Notes under the pieces: generated by a model
Databases searched by the model: none
Seen by the model: only the letters and a program-made list of their open reading frames with translations
Told to the model about the DNA's origin: nothing
Program-made: the position numbers and the translations under genes
Source: Tepidiphilus sp. J10
GTDB lineage: Bacteria > Pseudomonadota > Gammaproteobacteria > Burkholderiales > Thiobacillaceae
NCBI GenBank assembly: GCA_945897955.1
Contig: CAMDGQ010000014.1
Location: forward strand, 1-61,850
DNA length: 61,850 bases
Direction: 5' to 3'
Shown: positions 18,245-30,038 of the stretch, piece after piece
Layout: every line of letters starts with the position of its first letter
Position numbering within the stretch: position 1 is the stretch's first letter

Positions 18245-19152
18245 AATACGTCATTTATCAGGCCAGCCGCAAGGGGGGCCGTCCCTACAACGAAGATCGT
18301 GTCGCCTATGCCTACACCCAGGACGCGCTGGTCATGGTGCTGGCCGATGGCATGGGCGGGCACAGCCATGGCGAAGTTGCCTCGCAGTTGACGGTTCAGG
18401 TCATCACCAGCCTGTTCCAGTCGCGCGCCAATCCGACCCTGCCCGAGTTGAGCAGCTTCCTGCTTGACGGCATTTACGCCGCGCATGACGCGATCAACGA
18501 ATATGCCCTGCGCAAGCGCATGACAGACCCGCCCCGCACCACCTGCGTCGTCTGCGTGGTGCAGAAAGGCATGGCCTGCTGGGCACATGTGGGCGACTCG
18601 CGGCTTTACCACTTCAGCCGGCGGGATGCGCTGTTTCGCACGCACGACCATTCCGCCGTACAGCAGTTGTTTGATGAAGGCGTGATTTCCGAGGCCGAAA
18701 TGGCCACTCACCCGGACCGCAACAAACTGTACAACTCGGTGGGCGGCTACATGCTGCCGGATATTGAACTGGAGCAGCCGACCAGACTGCACGAGGGCGA
18801 TGTCCTGCTGATGTGTACCGATGGTGTCTGGCCGGAGCTGGCGCCGAAGGAAATGCTCGCCACCCTGCGCGCTTACCCGCTTGAACGCGCGGTCAAGCAC
18901 ATGATGGATCACGCCGAGTTTCGGGCCGGGCAGTATGGCGACAACCTTTCCGTTGTTGCCATGCGTTATGGCGAGGAACGGTTCGATGCCGACGAACTGC
19001 TGATGGGTGACGATCTCGGCCTCGACGGTTTCACCACTCAACTCGAAAAACTCGGCGGCAAGGACTCGGCGCGACCGCTCACGACCGATCAGGAACTCGA
19101 TCAGGCGATGGCCGATATCCAGCTCGCCCTCGCCAAATATGGCAAATCCTGA
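18241..19152 (+). CDS. PP2C-type protein phosphatase
   Basis: 303 residues with the PP2C metal-binding motifs: ED near residue 20 (PYNEDRVA), DGMGGHSHGE (about 37-46), HVGDSRLYHF (about 116-125), a later TDGV and GDNLSVVAM. It should remove phosphate from Ser/Thr residues added by the kinase just upstream; ATGA overlap implies coupled translation. The C-terminal 60 residues after the PP2C core form an acidic extension of unknown role. Cytoplasmic. Confidence 0.93.
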   Translation: MKYVIYQASRKGGRPYNEDRVAYAYTQDALVMVLADGMGGHSHGEVASQLTVQVITSLFQSRANPTLPELSSFLLDGIYAAHDAINEYALRKRMTDPPRTTCVVCVVQKGMACWAHVGDSRLYHFSRRDALFRTHDHSAVQQLFDEGVISEAEMATHPDRNKLYNSVGGYMLPDIELEQPTRLHEGDVLLMCTDGVWPELAPKEMLATLRAYPLERAVKHMMDHAEFRAGQYGDNLSVVAMRYGEERFDADELLMGDDLGLDGFTTQLEKLGGKDSARPLTTDQELDQAMADIQLALAKYGKS

Positions 19153-19188
19153 ACGGCAACAACTGAACAACCTTCATCAAGGCACACC

Positions 19189-19938
19189 ATGACTTCTCTG
19201 CAACGTCCTTCCGGGCGCGCGGCCGACCAGCTGCGCGCGATTCGTCTTACCCGCAATTACACGCGTCATGCCGAAGGCAGCGTGCTGGTGGAATGCGGTG
19301 ATACCAAGGTGCTGTGTACCGCCAGTGTGCTGGAGAAGGTGCCGCCGCATGTGCGCGGCAGCGGCGCCGGCTGGTTGACTGCCGAATACGGCATGTTGCC
19401 ACGCGCCACGCACACGCGCGGTGATCGCGAAGCCGCGCGTGGCAAGCAATCGGGCCGCACGCAGGAAATCCAGCGACTGATCGGACGCAGCCTGCGTGCG
19501 GCGGTTGATCTGGGCAGACTTGGTGAACGCACGATTCATGTCGATTGCGACGTGCTGCAGGCCGATGGCGGAACGCGGACGGCCAGCATTACCGGCGCCT
19601 GGGTCGCGGTGCAGGACGCGATTTTCTGGCTGGTGGCGCAGAGCAGGCTGCCGGAGAACATCATGCATGACCAGGTGGCCGCGATCTCGGTCGGCATCTG
19701 GCAAGGCGCGCCGGTGCTCGATCTGGATTATGCCGAGGATGTCGCCTGCGACACCGACATGAACGTGGTGATGCTGGGCGGGGAAGGCAAACCCGGTAGC
19801 TTGATCGAAGTGCAGGGCACCGCCGAGGGGGCGGCATTTTCGCGCGCCGAACTGAACGCGCTGCTTGATCTGGCCGAAAAGGGTATTCGCGAATTGATGA
19901 CGGCGCAGCGCGTCGCGCTGGAGTCCCGAGATGAATAA
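19189..19938 (+). CDS. rph: Ribonuclease PH
   Basis: 249 residues, slightly longer than the usual 238. It trims tRNA 3' ends by phosphorolysis. Characteristic stretches are [55 protein letters not shown], and [18 protein letters not shown] with [16 protein letters not shown]. The start at 19189 is 36 bases after the phosphatase stop. The stop overlaps rdgB by eight bases. Confidence 0.96.
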   Translation: MTSLQRPSGRAADQLRAIRLTRNYTRHAEGSVLVECGDTKVLCTASVLEKVPPHVRGSGAGWLTAEYGMLPRATHTRGDREAARGKQSGRTQEIQRLIGRSLRAAVDLGRLGERTIHVDCDVLQADGGTRTASITGAWVAVQDAIFWLVAQSRLPENIMHDQVAAISVGIWQGAPVLDLDYAEDVACDTDMNVVMLGGEGKPGSLIEVQGTAEGAAFSRAELNALLDLAEKGIRELMTAQRVALESRDE

Positions 19939-20515
19939 AGTTGTGATCGCCTCCAATAACGCCGGCAAGTTGCGCGAGATTGCCCGCATCCTGGAACCGC
20001 TCAACATCGAAGCCATGCCGCAAAGCGCGTTTGGTGTGCCGGAGTGCCCGGAGCCGCATGTTACTTTTGTGGAAAACTGCATTGCCAAGGCGCGCCATGC
20101 CGCTGCACATACTGGCCTGCCGGCGCTGGCCGACGATTCGGGCATCTGCGTCGATGCCTTGAACGGTGCGCCGGGGGTTTATTCGGCGCGCTATGCCGGC
20201 GATCCGAAATCCGATGAGCGCAACAACCAGAAACTGATCGCGGCGCTGCAAGGTGAAACCAACCGGCGCGCGCACTATTACTGCGTCATGGTTTATGTGC
20301 GTTATGCCGACGATCCGCAGCCGATCATTGCCGAGGGTTCCTGGCATGGCGAGATCATCGACACACCCCGTGGTGATGGCGGGTTTGGATACGATCCGTA
20401 TTTCCTGCTGCCCGAATTCGGCCAGACCGGCGCCGAATTGAGCATGGAGGTCAAGAACGGGATCAGCCATCGGGGCCAGGCATTGCGCGCGCTGGCCGAG
20501 AAACTGCGCGCCTGA
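19931..20515 (+). CDS. rdgB: dITP/XTP pyrophosphatase (RdgB/HAM1 family)
   Basis: 194 residues. It hydrolyses non-canonical purine triphosphates (dITP, XTP) to monophosphates so they are not incorporated. The family hallmarks are intact: [13 protein letters not shown] at the N-terminus, [47 protein letters not shown] and [11 protein letters not shown]. It overlaps rph, the usual betaproteobacterial pairing. Confidence 0.96.
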   Translation: MNKVVIASNNAGKLREIARILEPLNIEAMPQSAFGVPECPEPHVTFVENCIAKARHAAAHTGLPALADDSGICVDALNGAPGVYSARYAGDPKSDERNNQKLIAALQGETNRRAHYYCVMVYVRYADDPQPIIAEGSWHGEIIDTPRGDGGFGYDPYFLLPEFGQTGAELSMEVKNGISHRGQALRALAEKLRA

Positions 20516-20533
20516 TTCGGACGTGATGCCGAC

Positions 20534-21244
20534 GTGATTCCCTGGCTGCACGGCAATCAACCTTTTCCGCCGTTGCACAGGGCCTTGCGGGAATACAACG
20601 GCTTGCTCGCGGCCGGCGGCGATCTGTCGCTGCCGCGCTTGCTGGCGGCGTACCGGCGCGGCATTTTTCCCTGGTACAACCCGGACGAGCCGATTCTGTG
20701 GTGGTCGCCGGACCCGCGCATGGTGTTGTTCCCGTCCGAATTCAAGCTGTCGCGTTCGCTCAAGAAACGTCTCGCGCGCGCCGATTACACGGTGCGAGTG
20801 GACACGGCGTTCGCTCGGGTGATGCGGGAATGCGCCGCGCCACGCGATGGCGCGGCGGGCACCTGGATCAGCGACACGATGATCGCGGCTTACACCGCGT
20901 TGCATGAGGCGGGCCATGCGCATTCGATTGAAACCTGGGTTGGTGGCAAGAGCGACGGCGACGAGACCGAAGAAACGCTGGTCGGCGGTTTGTATGGCAT
21001 CGCCATCGGCCGTGTGTTTTATGGCGAATCGATGTTCGCTCGCCAGACCGACGCATCCAAGATCGCATTGGCGCATCTGGCGCGCTGGTTGCACGAGCGG
21101 GATTTCGGCGTCATCGACTGCCAGATGAATACCCCTCATCTTGCCTCGCTCGGCGCACGCGAGATTTCGCGCGACATGTTCGCGGAACTGCTTGATCACC
21201 ATTGCGAGCGGCCCGGCATTTCCGACTGGAAGGGATGGACATGA
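20534..21244 (+). CDS. aat: Leucyl/phenylalanyl-tRNA-protein transferase
   Basis: 236 residues starting at GTG 20534. It attaches Leu or Phe from aminoacyl-tRNA to N-terminal Lys or Arg of proteins, making them ClpAP substrates. Conserved blocks include [69 protein letters not shown] and [14 protein letters not shown]. Translation is coupled to bpt through an ATGA overlap at 21241-21244. Confidence 0.95.
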   Translation: MIPWLHGNQPFPPLHRALREYNGLLAAGGDLSLPRLLAAYRRGIFPWYNPDEPILWWSPDPRMVLFPSEFKLSRSLKKRLARADYTVRVDTAFARVMRECAAPRDGAAGTWISDTMIAAYTALHEAGHAHSIETWVGGKSDGDETEETLVGGLYGIAIGRVFYGESMFARQTDASKIALAHLARWLHERDFGVIDCQMNTPHLASLGAREISRDMFAELLDHHCERPGISDWKGWT

Positions 21245-21969
21245 GCTTCGCCCGCGATCTGCCCATCTTTCGCCTGCAGTTCTATCTGACCGCATCCTAT
21301 CCATGCAGTTACCTTTCTGATCGACAAGCACGTTCGCAGGTAGCGGCACCGGGCAGTCTGATCGACACCGGCGTTTACAGCGAACTGGTTCGGCTCGGCT
21401 TCCGTCGCAGCGGCCAGCATGTCTATCGGCCGCGCTGCGATACCTGCCGTGCCTGCATAGCCGCGCGCGTACCGGTCGCCGAATTCACACCCAACCGTGC
21501 GCAACGCCGTTGCCAGACGCGCAACGCGGATCTCGAACTGCGCCTGCTGCCGCTGGTGTTCGACGAGTCGCACTACCGGCTTTACCGGCGCTACCAATCC
21601 GCGCGCCATCCCGGCGGCGGCATGGATCAGGACGACCGTGCGCAATTCAAGGGGTTTCTGCTGCAAAGCCAGGTCGATAGCGTGCTGGCCGAGTTCAGTC
21701 TGGCGGGGGAGGTCGTCATGGTCGCCCTGGTGGACAAACTCCTGGACGGTCTCTCAGCCGTCTATACCTTCTTCGATCCCGACCTGCATAAGCGCAGTCT
21801 CGGCGCCTTCGGCGTGCTGACCCAGATTCGACTGGCGCGGGAAATCGGCCTGCCTTATGTTTATCTGGGCTACTGGATAGGGGCTTGCGGCAAGATGGCT
21901 TACAAACGTGACTACCGACCACTGGAGGGATTGATCGATGGTCGCTGGCAAAAACTGGAGGTGACTTGA
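21241..21969 (+). CDS. bpt: Aspartate/glutamate leucyltransferase (bacterial ATE)
   Basis: 242 residues from ATG at 21241, inside the aat stop; an upstream frame extension to 21202 is rejected. It transfers Leu to N-terminal Asp/Glu of proteins, the second arm of the bacterial Leu/N-degron pathway. Typical features are [15 protein letters not shown] near the N-terminus, the [13 protein letters not shown]ys cluster, [11 protein letters not shown] and [17 protein letters not shown]. The pairing with aat is common. Confidence 0.95.
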   Translation: MSFARDLPIFRLQFYLTASYPCSYLSDRQARSQVAAPGSLIDTGVYSELVRLGFRRSGQHVYRPRCDTCRACIAARVPVAEFTPNRAQRRCQTRNADLELRLLPLVFDESHYRLYRRYQSARHPGGGMDQDDRAQFKGFLLQSQVDSVLAEFSLAGEVVMVALVDKLLDGLSAVYTFFDPDLHKRSLGAFGVLTQIRLAREIGLPYVYLGYWIGACGKMAYKRDYRPLEGLIDGRWQKLEVT

Positions 21970-22523
21970 TGGCAAATTTGCCGGATGCGGTCGAACAGGT
22001 GCTGCAAATGCATGCGCCGTTCATTCATGCCGTGGTCAACGCATTGCATGATCGCGCGCAATTGCCCGAACTGATGCAAACCCTGTCGGCGGCCGAGCAA
22101 CAGGGTTGGGCGGCGCTGGTGCATGCCCTGCGCCAGATTGTGGACGGCAAGCGCGATGACTCCATCAAGCTGGGCCTGGATGAGGAGGACCGCATTGTCG
22201 TGGATGCGGTGCTGCGCGGCCTGATCAATCCCGCGACGCTGCCCGCGCTCGACAGGAAGCCGGATGCCGGCGCCGCCGCTCCCGGTCTGGCGGCGATGAT
22301 CGCGGCCAGCGCGCGCGGCGATGCACAAGCGCTGGCTGTGCTCGCAAACATGGCGGAACAGATGCTGCGCGCCGGCGGCGATATGGCGCGCCTCGGCGGC
22401 ATCATGCGACGACTGGTCAATGGCGAACGCGATTTCGATAATTTGTCGAAGGGCATGGGCGCGCTCGGCCGGACTTTGCTGCTCGATATCCTGAGTGAAC
22501 TTGGCAAGGGCGCATTGCATTAG
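21969..22523 (+). CDS. Hypothetical helical protein
   Basis: 184 residues from ATG at 21969, which overlaps the bpt stop by one base (TGATG). Predicted soluble and largely helical, rich in Ala, Leu and Asp, with no signal peptide. Recognisable stretches include LGLDEEDRIVVDAVLRGLINP and GGDMARLGGIMRRLVNGERD. I know no assigned family or function; coupling to bpt suggests co-expression with the N-degron pair. Confidence 0.7.
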   Translation: MANLPDAVEQVLQMHAPFIHAVVNALHDRAQLPELMQTLSAAEQQGWAALVHALRQIVDGKRDDSIKLGLDEEDRIVVDAVLRGLINPATLPALDRKPDAGAAAPGLAAMIAASARGDAQALAVLANMAEQMLRAGGDMARLGGIMRRLVNGERDFDNLSKGMGALGRTLLLDILSELGKGALH

Positions 22524-22601
22524 GTTATGCCAGGGGTGGGCAGCGCACATACAATGCCGGCGCGCGCTGCTCCAAGTGCCGATTAGAGAGGATGAACATT
22601 G

Positions 22602-23510
22602 ATGGCTGAAGAAGAATTTCTGGTGCCGGTGCGCAGGGCGGACATCGAACTGGGCAAGCCATTGCCATTCGCCGCATTCGATGCCGAGAGGAATCTGCTC
22701 CTTAATCGCGGCGTGGTGGTGACCAGTGAACAGCAGATCGACGTGCTGATGCAAAAAGGCCTGTTTCGCGAACGCGTGCGCGCCAAGTCGACCTCGGGCG
22801 GCGATTCCCCGGATGAGAGAGCGCCCGATGCGGCCAAAACGCAGGGTGAAACATTGAGCTTCGACGCCGTCAAACTGATGCCGGGCGATACCCTGCAACT
22901 GCAACCCTTGCTTGAAGGACAGACCGAGCGGTTTTCGGTGCATGTCATCGGCGTCATGAAGCCAAGAAGCCTGCTGGTGACCGCGCCCCTGGTCGACGGC
23001 AAGCTGATTTTCGTGCGCGATGGACAGACCTACCTGGTGCGCGCGTTTTCCGGCCTCAATGTCTGCGCCTTCAAGGCCCGGATTCTCAAATCGCAATTGC
23101 AGCCCTTCCCGTATCTGCACCTGTCCTATCCCGACAGCGTCCAGGCCATGCGCATCCGCAAGGCCATGCGTGCTCCGGCCAGCATCATCGTCGCCGTACA
23201 CGACTCCGAGGAAGGCCGCCAGTGCGGCGCAGGCAAGATTGTCGATATCAGCGTCGGCGGCGCGCGCATGTTCTCGCCCACCAAAGTCGGCGAAAAGGAT
23301 CAAACGCTCTGGCTCTCGTTCAAAGTCATGCTTGGCGATATGGAGGAGTACGTCAAAACCCCCGCAGTCATCCGGGCGGTTGGCGAGGACGAAGATGATC
23401 AGGGCAAGCGCATGAATGTATTTGGCTTGCAGTTTGGCGATCTCGCCCAATCGCAACGCCTGATCATCATGAACATGGTTTATCAGCATCTGCTCAAGGA
23501 TGCGGCCTGA
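22602..23510 (+). CDS. PilZ-domain protein with YcgR-like N-terminal (flagellar brake) domain
   Basis: 302 residues. Residues about 80-175 ([12 protein letters not shown] ... [19 protein letters not shown]) match the YcgR N-terminal fold, and residues about 185-290 are a PilZ domain with the c-di-GMP motifs RKAMR and DISVGGARM. Such proteins bind c-di-GMP and slow flagellar motors or alter other surface functions. ATG at 22602 is preferred over TTG at 22599. The N-terminal 60 residues are an added segment of unknown role. It is a likely effector for the c-di-GMP enzymes encoded further right, though that link is inference. Confidence 0.88.
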   Translation: MAEEEFLVPVRRADIELGKPLPFAAFDAERNLLLNRGVVVTSEQQIDVLMQKGLFRERVRAKSTSGGDSPDERAPDAAKTQGETLSFDAVKLMPGDTLQLQPLLEGQTERFSVHVIGVMKPRSLLVTAPLVDGKLIFVRDGQTYLVRAFSGLNVCAFKARILKSQLQPFPYLHLSYPDSVQAMRIRKAMRAPASIIVAVHDSEEGRQCGAGKIVDISVGGARMFSPTKVGEKDQTLWLSFKVMLGDMEEYVKTPAVIRAVGEDEDDQGKRMNVFGLQFGDLAQSQRLIIMNMVYQHLLKDAA

Positions 23511-24304
23511 TGCGGCAATACCTCGATCTACTCCGGCATGTACTGGACCACGGCACCAAAAAGTCCGACCGAACCGGCACCGGCACGATCTCGGTCTTCG
23601 GCCACCAGATGCGCTTTGATCTGAGCCAGGGCTTCCCGCTGCTGACCACCAAGAAAGTGCATCTCAAATCCATCATTCACGAACTGCTCTGGTTTCTGAA
23701 GGGCGACACCAACATCGCCTACCTGAAACAGAACGGTGTTTCGATCTGGGACGAATGGGCCGACGCCAACGGCGATCTTGGCCCGATCTACGGCTATCAA
23801 TGGCGCAGCTGGCCGGCCGCCGACGGCCGCCATATCGACCAGATCAGCGAGGTGGTCGCAGCGCTGAAACATAATCCGGATTCGCGCCGGATCATCGTCT
23901 CGGCGTGGAACGTGGGCGAAATCCCGAACATGAAACTGCCGCCCTGCCATGCGTTCTTCCAGTTCTACGTCGCCGACGGGAAATTGAGCTGCCAGCTCTA
24001 CCAGCGCAGCGCCGACATCTTCCTCGGTGTGCCGTTCAATATCGCAAGCTACGCGCTGCTGACCCTGATGATGGCGCAAGCCACCGGCCTCAAGCCGGGC
24101 GATTTCGTGCATACACTGGGCGATGCCCACATCTACCTGAATCATCTGGAGCAGGTGAATCTGCAACTCGGCCGCGACACGCGCGCGCTGCCCACCATGC
24201 GGCTGAATCCGGCGGTGACCGACATCTTCGAATTCAAATACGAAGACTTCACGCTGGAAAACTACGATCCGCACCCCGGCATCAAGGCGCCGGTCGCGGT
24301 TTAG
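23510..24304 (+). CDS. thyA: Thymidylate synthase
   Basis: 264 residues. It methylates dUMP to dTMP using methylene-tetrahydrofolate. Conserved features: [17 protein letters not shown] near the N-terminus, the folate-binding GIY equivalent YGYQWRSW, catalytic Cys in [31 protein letters not shown] and [15 protein letters not shown] overlaps the stop of the PilZ gene. folA follows after two bases, a standard pairing that recycles dihydrofolate. Confidence 0.97.
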   Translation: MRQYLDLLRHVLDHGTKKSDRTGTGTISVFGHQMRFDLSQGFPLLTTKKVHLKSIIHELLWFLKGDTNIAYLKQNGVSIWDEWADANGDLGPIYGYQWRSWPAADGRHIDQISEVVAALKHNPDSRRIIVSAWNVGEIPNMKLPPCHAFFQFYVADGKLSCQLYQRSADIFLGVPFNIASYALLTLMMAQATGLKPGDFVHTLGDAHIYLNHLEQVNLQLGRDTRALPTMRLNPAVTDIFEFKYEDFTLENYDPHPGIKAPVAV

Positions 24305-24306
24305 CC

Positions 24307-24825
24307 ATGACGACCATCAACGTCATCGCCGCCATGGCGCGCAATCGCGTCATTGGCATCAACAACACCCTGCCCTGGCGTCTGGCAGCCGATCTTCAGC
24401 ACTTCAAGGCGCTGACCATGGGGCATCACATCATCATGGGCCGCAAGACCTATGAATCCATCGGCAAGCCGCTGCCCGGACGCACCACCGTGATCGTCAC
24501 GCGTGCTGCCGAATACCGTGTCGAAGGCTGCCTGACGGCGACCTCCATTGATGCCGCGCTCGCCGCCTGCGGCAACGATACGGACATCTTCTTCGTCGGC
24601 GGCGCCGACCTCTACGCCCAGATCCTGCCGCGTGCCAATCGCCTGTATCTCACCGAAATCCAGGCCGATTACACCGGCGACGCTTTTTTTCCGGCACTTG
24701 ATCACGCTGTATGGCGAGAGATTGAACGGCGGGAAAACACCAGCCCGGACGGGCTGGGTTATCACTTCGTCACCTACCAGCGGCGCGATGCGCCTGTCAC
24801 AACGGGTAACAACGGGCATCCCTGA
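24307..24825 (+). CDS. folA: Dihydrofolate reductase
   Basis: 172 residues from ATG at 24307. It regenerates tetrahydrofolate after the ThyA reaction with NADPH. Visible motifs: VIAAMARNRVIGINNTLPWRL, the substrate and cofactor region MGRKTYESIGKPLPGRTTVI, and FFVGGADLYAQILPRANRLYLTEI. Length is near the family norm, with a short C-terminal extension. Confidence 0.96.
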   Translation: MTTINVIAAMARNRVIGINNTLPWRLAADLQHFKALTMGHHIIMGRKTYESIGKPLPGRTTVIVTRAAEYRVEGCLTATSIDAALAACGNDTDIFFVGGADLYAQILPRANRLYLTEIQADYTGDAFFPALDHAVWREIERRENTSPDGLGYHFVTYQRRDAPVTTGNNGHP

Positions 24826-24872
24826 CTGAATGCCGACTTTCGGGGCGAGTATTGAGTGTCTCTTGATCACCC

Positions 24873-25035
24873 TTATGTGGAGTTCCACACAAGGGTAAAG
24901 GCCGGACCGATACCATCGGTCAACTCCATCGCCTCGATCTGCTTGGCAGTGCCGGTCATGCCAGCAATTGCCTGTAATTGCAACCGCCACTGACCATCTG
25001 TCGCTTGCTTATTGAGAATGCATGCAAGTCAAAAC
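24873..25035 (-). pseudogene. Possible C-terminal remnant of an unrecognised gene
   Basis: On the minus strand a frame of about 50 codons without a start reads like protein (KQATDGQWRLQLQAIAGM, then ELTDGIGPAFTLVWNST) and ends in TAA at 24873-24875. It is preceded by stops and by the guaA terminator. It may be the tail of a deleted gene. The source family was not recognised and chance cannot be excluded. Confidence 0.3.
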
Positions 25036-25050
25036 GGCCCATGCGGGCCG
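25031..25050 (-). terminator. Intrinsic terminator after guaA
   Basis: Reading the minus strand, CGGCCC (25050-25045), loop GCAT, GGGCCG (25040-25035), then TTTT. It lies about 40 bases past the guaA stop. Confidence 0.8.
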
Positions 25051-25091
25051 ATTAAGTGCATGTTTTAAAAATACTTTTTCTTATTCCCAGA

Positions 25092-26654
<1,563 letters not shown>

Positions 26655-26670
26655 TTTGTAGCCTCAAACA

Positions 26671-26707
26671 AAAAAGAGGCCGGGTTTTCGAAACCAGCCT
26701 CCTCTTT
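26671..26707 (-). terminator. Hairpin between guaB and guaA (partial terminator)
   Basis: On the minus strand AAAGAGG-CTG-GTTT, loop CGA, AAAC-CCG-GCCTCTTT with a following T-run. It is a plausible intrinsic terminator that sets the guaB:guaA ratio, since no separate guaA promoter was evident. Confidence 0.65.
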
Positions 26708-26719
26708 AGGGATGCGAAA

Positions 26720-28210
<1,491 letters not shown>

Positions 28211-28395
28211 TTATACCGACGGCATCGGCCCGCCCCAAGGTCTGCTGTCAGCGATCGAGCAACAATTGCTTGTTTACCCGGCCGACAATCCGGTTGACCG
28301 TCCTGTACGACTCGATACGCTGGCGGTTGCCGGCTGCTGCATCGGTCGCGCATGAGTCGTGCGTGAGTCGTTTATCCCAACGCAGAGGAAATTTC

Positions 28396-28734
28396 ATGAG
28401 TTCGAAGATGGTGTCCTTCTTTGTCGTCTGCCTGAGCGCGCTGTTCATGCAGGGCTGCGCGACGTCGAGCAAACCCGATGAAGCCCCGCAGGCAGGCGCG
28501 GCGCCGAAGATCAGCGCCGAAGCAGAGCAGGCACTGGCCAAGGCCGAAGCCGACATCAATCTGGCCCGATCGAAATTCGCGCTCTGGACCAGCGCCGAGA
28601 ACGCATTGAAATCCGCCAGGAAAGCCGCCAGTACCGGCGACAGCGTCGCCGTGATCAAACATGCCGGACAGGCTTCCGACCAGGCCAGACTGGGGCTGGC
28701 TCAGATCGATTACCCATCGACCGAGAAGGAATGA
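28396..28734 (+). CDS. Small lipoprotein with helical domain (DUF4398-like)
   Basis: 112 residues from ATG at 28396 with AGAGGAAATTTC upstream. A lipoprotein signal ends in the lipobox LFMQGC (Cys21). The mature part is a helical, Ala-rich segment (EQALAKAEADINLARSKFAL ... NALKSARKAASTGD) of the type seen in DUF4398 proteins, which may pack against the envelope. The residue after the lipobox Cys is Ala, so an outer-membrane location is expected. Function is unknown. Confidence 0.75.
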   Translation: MSSKMVSFFVVCLSALFMQGCATSSKPDEAPQAGAAPKISAEAEQALAKAEADINLARSKFALWTSAENALKSARKAASTGDSVAVIKHAGQASDQARLGLAQIDYPSTEKE

Positions 28735-28797
28735 CCTCTTCAACGTGCGCTCACAACGATAGCGGGCAGTGCTCGAAGTGGATTTCCTCGCACCGGT

Positions 28798-29490
28798 TCA
28801 GTTGTTGCCCCGCTTGAGCATGCATATGTGTTTTTCATTGCTGGCGCCTGCCTTCCGGCGCTTGACCAGAGCCATGCCGATCAAACCGGCGCCAAGCAGC
28901 AACAGCACACCCGGCTCCGGCACTGGCGCGGCCTGGGTAGGCAGTTCGCGCAGCGTAATGGTCGCACTCAGTGTCTGCACGCCGACATCGTCGAACGCGA
29001 TATCGTTCACTTCCATGTCGAACACCCCGTCAAATACCTCGCCCGAACCGAAACTTACCGAGACCGGATCCCAATCAAGCAGGTAATCCGTAGCGGCATC
29101 GGCGACGCTTCCCCTGAAACCGGTTGCGGTGGAATAAATGTCCTGGAATGCGTGCATGGGGCCTGCAAAAGAGAACGTCACAGCGAGACCGCCGAGATTA
29201 TCCAGTTCCATCTGCCGAATGTTTTTCTCCCTGAAATTCACCGAAGCGAATTCAAAGGAATAACTGTCGCCGATGTTGGCAATCGAAAACTGCTGCGGCA
29301 GGAATGTGTTGTCGAAGCCTACGTCAAGCAGGATGCCGGTAGCTTCCTTGTCATCAACGCCGTAGCCGCTACCGGGCGTCAAAGTCGCACCAGTGATGCT
29401 GAACGGGATCGGCAAGGCGAAAGCAGCGGATGAAATAACTGCGCAAATCAGCGTGGCAACAAGAACTCGCAGTTGGTAATAACTGGACAT
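28798..29490 (-). CDS. PEP-CTERM sorting-domain protein
   Basis: 230 residues. Signal peptide residues about 1-25. A beta-rich body follows, with SITGATLTPGSGYGVDD near the start. The C-terminal sorting signal VPEPGVLLLLGAGLIGMALVKRRK (PEP, hydrophobic helix, basic cluster) is the exosortase recognition tag. After the basic cluster there are 17 extra residues, a longer tail than usual. PEP-CTERM proteins are linked to exopolysaccharide-producing bacteria; exosortase is not in this window. ATG at 29490 follows AAAGGAAAGATC. Confidence 0.88.
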   Translation of the reverse strand: MSSYYQLRVLVATLICAVISSAAFALPIPFSITGATLTPGSGYGVDDKEATGILLDVGFDNTFLPQQFSIANIGDSYSFEFASVNFREKNIRQMELDNLGGLAVTFSFAGPMHAFQDIYSTATGFRGSVADAATDYLLDWDPVSVSFGSGEVFDGVFDMEVNDIAFDDVGVQTLSATITLRELPTQAAPVPEPGVLLLLGAGLIGMALVKRRKAGASNEKHICMLKRGNN

Positions 29491-29517
29491 GATCTTTCCT
29501 TTCGATTCGACTGGGTA

Positions 29518-29829
29518 TCAGGCGTGGACGGGCAAACGGGACAAGCTTTCGGTGTCAACCAGATGCGGCTGGCCGCCTGGCTTGGCGGGCCAGCGTTCTG
29601 GTTGAAAATTCCGCGCGAAGGGAGCTTCGCCGGTTTGGGAAAGCACACTGTCCGCTCCCGGCGTCCAGTCCCCCTGAAACAGGGCCGCACAGGCTTCCTC
29701 GAATTGCGGATATTCCTCCTTCGACAGACGGATAAATCCGCCGTTGAACTCATCGAATGCCGCGATGCAAAACCCCTTGCTGTCCTTGATGACCTGGAAC
29801 TGGACGACCTGGTACTGGCTGGCTTTCAT
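29518..29829 (-). CDS. Hypothetical small protein
   Basis: 103 residues, no signal peptide or membrane segment. The first half looks like a small alpha-beta unit (QYQVVQFQVIKDSKGFCIAA, GGFIRLSKEEYPQFEEACAA); the second half is Pro/Gly-rich and probably disordered. ATG at 29829 is preceded by GGGAAGCAAC. No family was recognised. It lies directly upstream of the PEP-CTERM gene on the same strand and may be co-transcribed with it. Confidence 0.55.
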   Translation of the reverse strand: MKASQYQVVQFQVIKDSKGFCIAAFDEFNGGFIRLSKEEYPQFEEACAALFQGDWTPGADSVLSQTGEAPFARNFQPERWPAKPGGQPHLVDTESLSRLPVHA

Positions 29830-29879
29830 GTTGCTTCCCTTGGAAGATGCTTACTGAAGACAAACAAACATCAGCAAGA

Positions 29880-29990
29880 TCAGGGCCAGACATGACGTTA
29901 ATACATATCAATGACTTACAAATTTATATGATAATTTATGATCATTTTAATGTTCATATTTCATCACTTTTGGCAATAAGGCTATTTGCC
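29880..29990. promoter_or_regulatory. AT-rich island upstream of the small hypothetical gene
   Basis: About 110 bases of strongly AT-rich DNA with tatatgataatttatgatca in a GC-rich neighbourhood. It lies between the end of the module 1 kinase and the small gene at 29829, so it probably holds the leftward promoter. Similar islands occur at 37381-37440 and 45281-45345. Confidence 0.45.
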
Positions 29991-30038
29991 CCGAAGCGCC
30001 CGAGGAAGCCTTTTCCGATTGCGATCCTGTCCCGGGTC

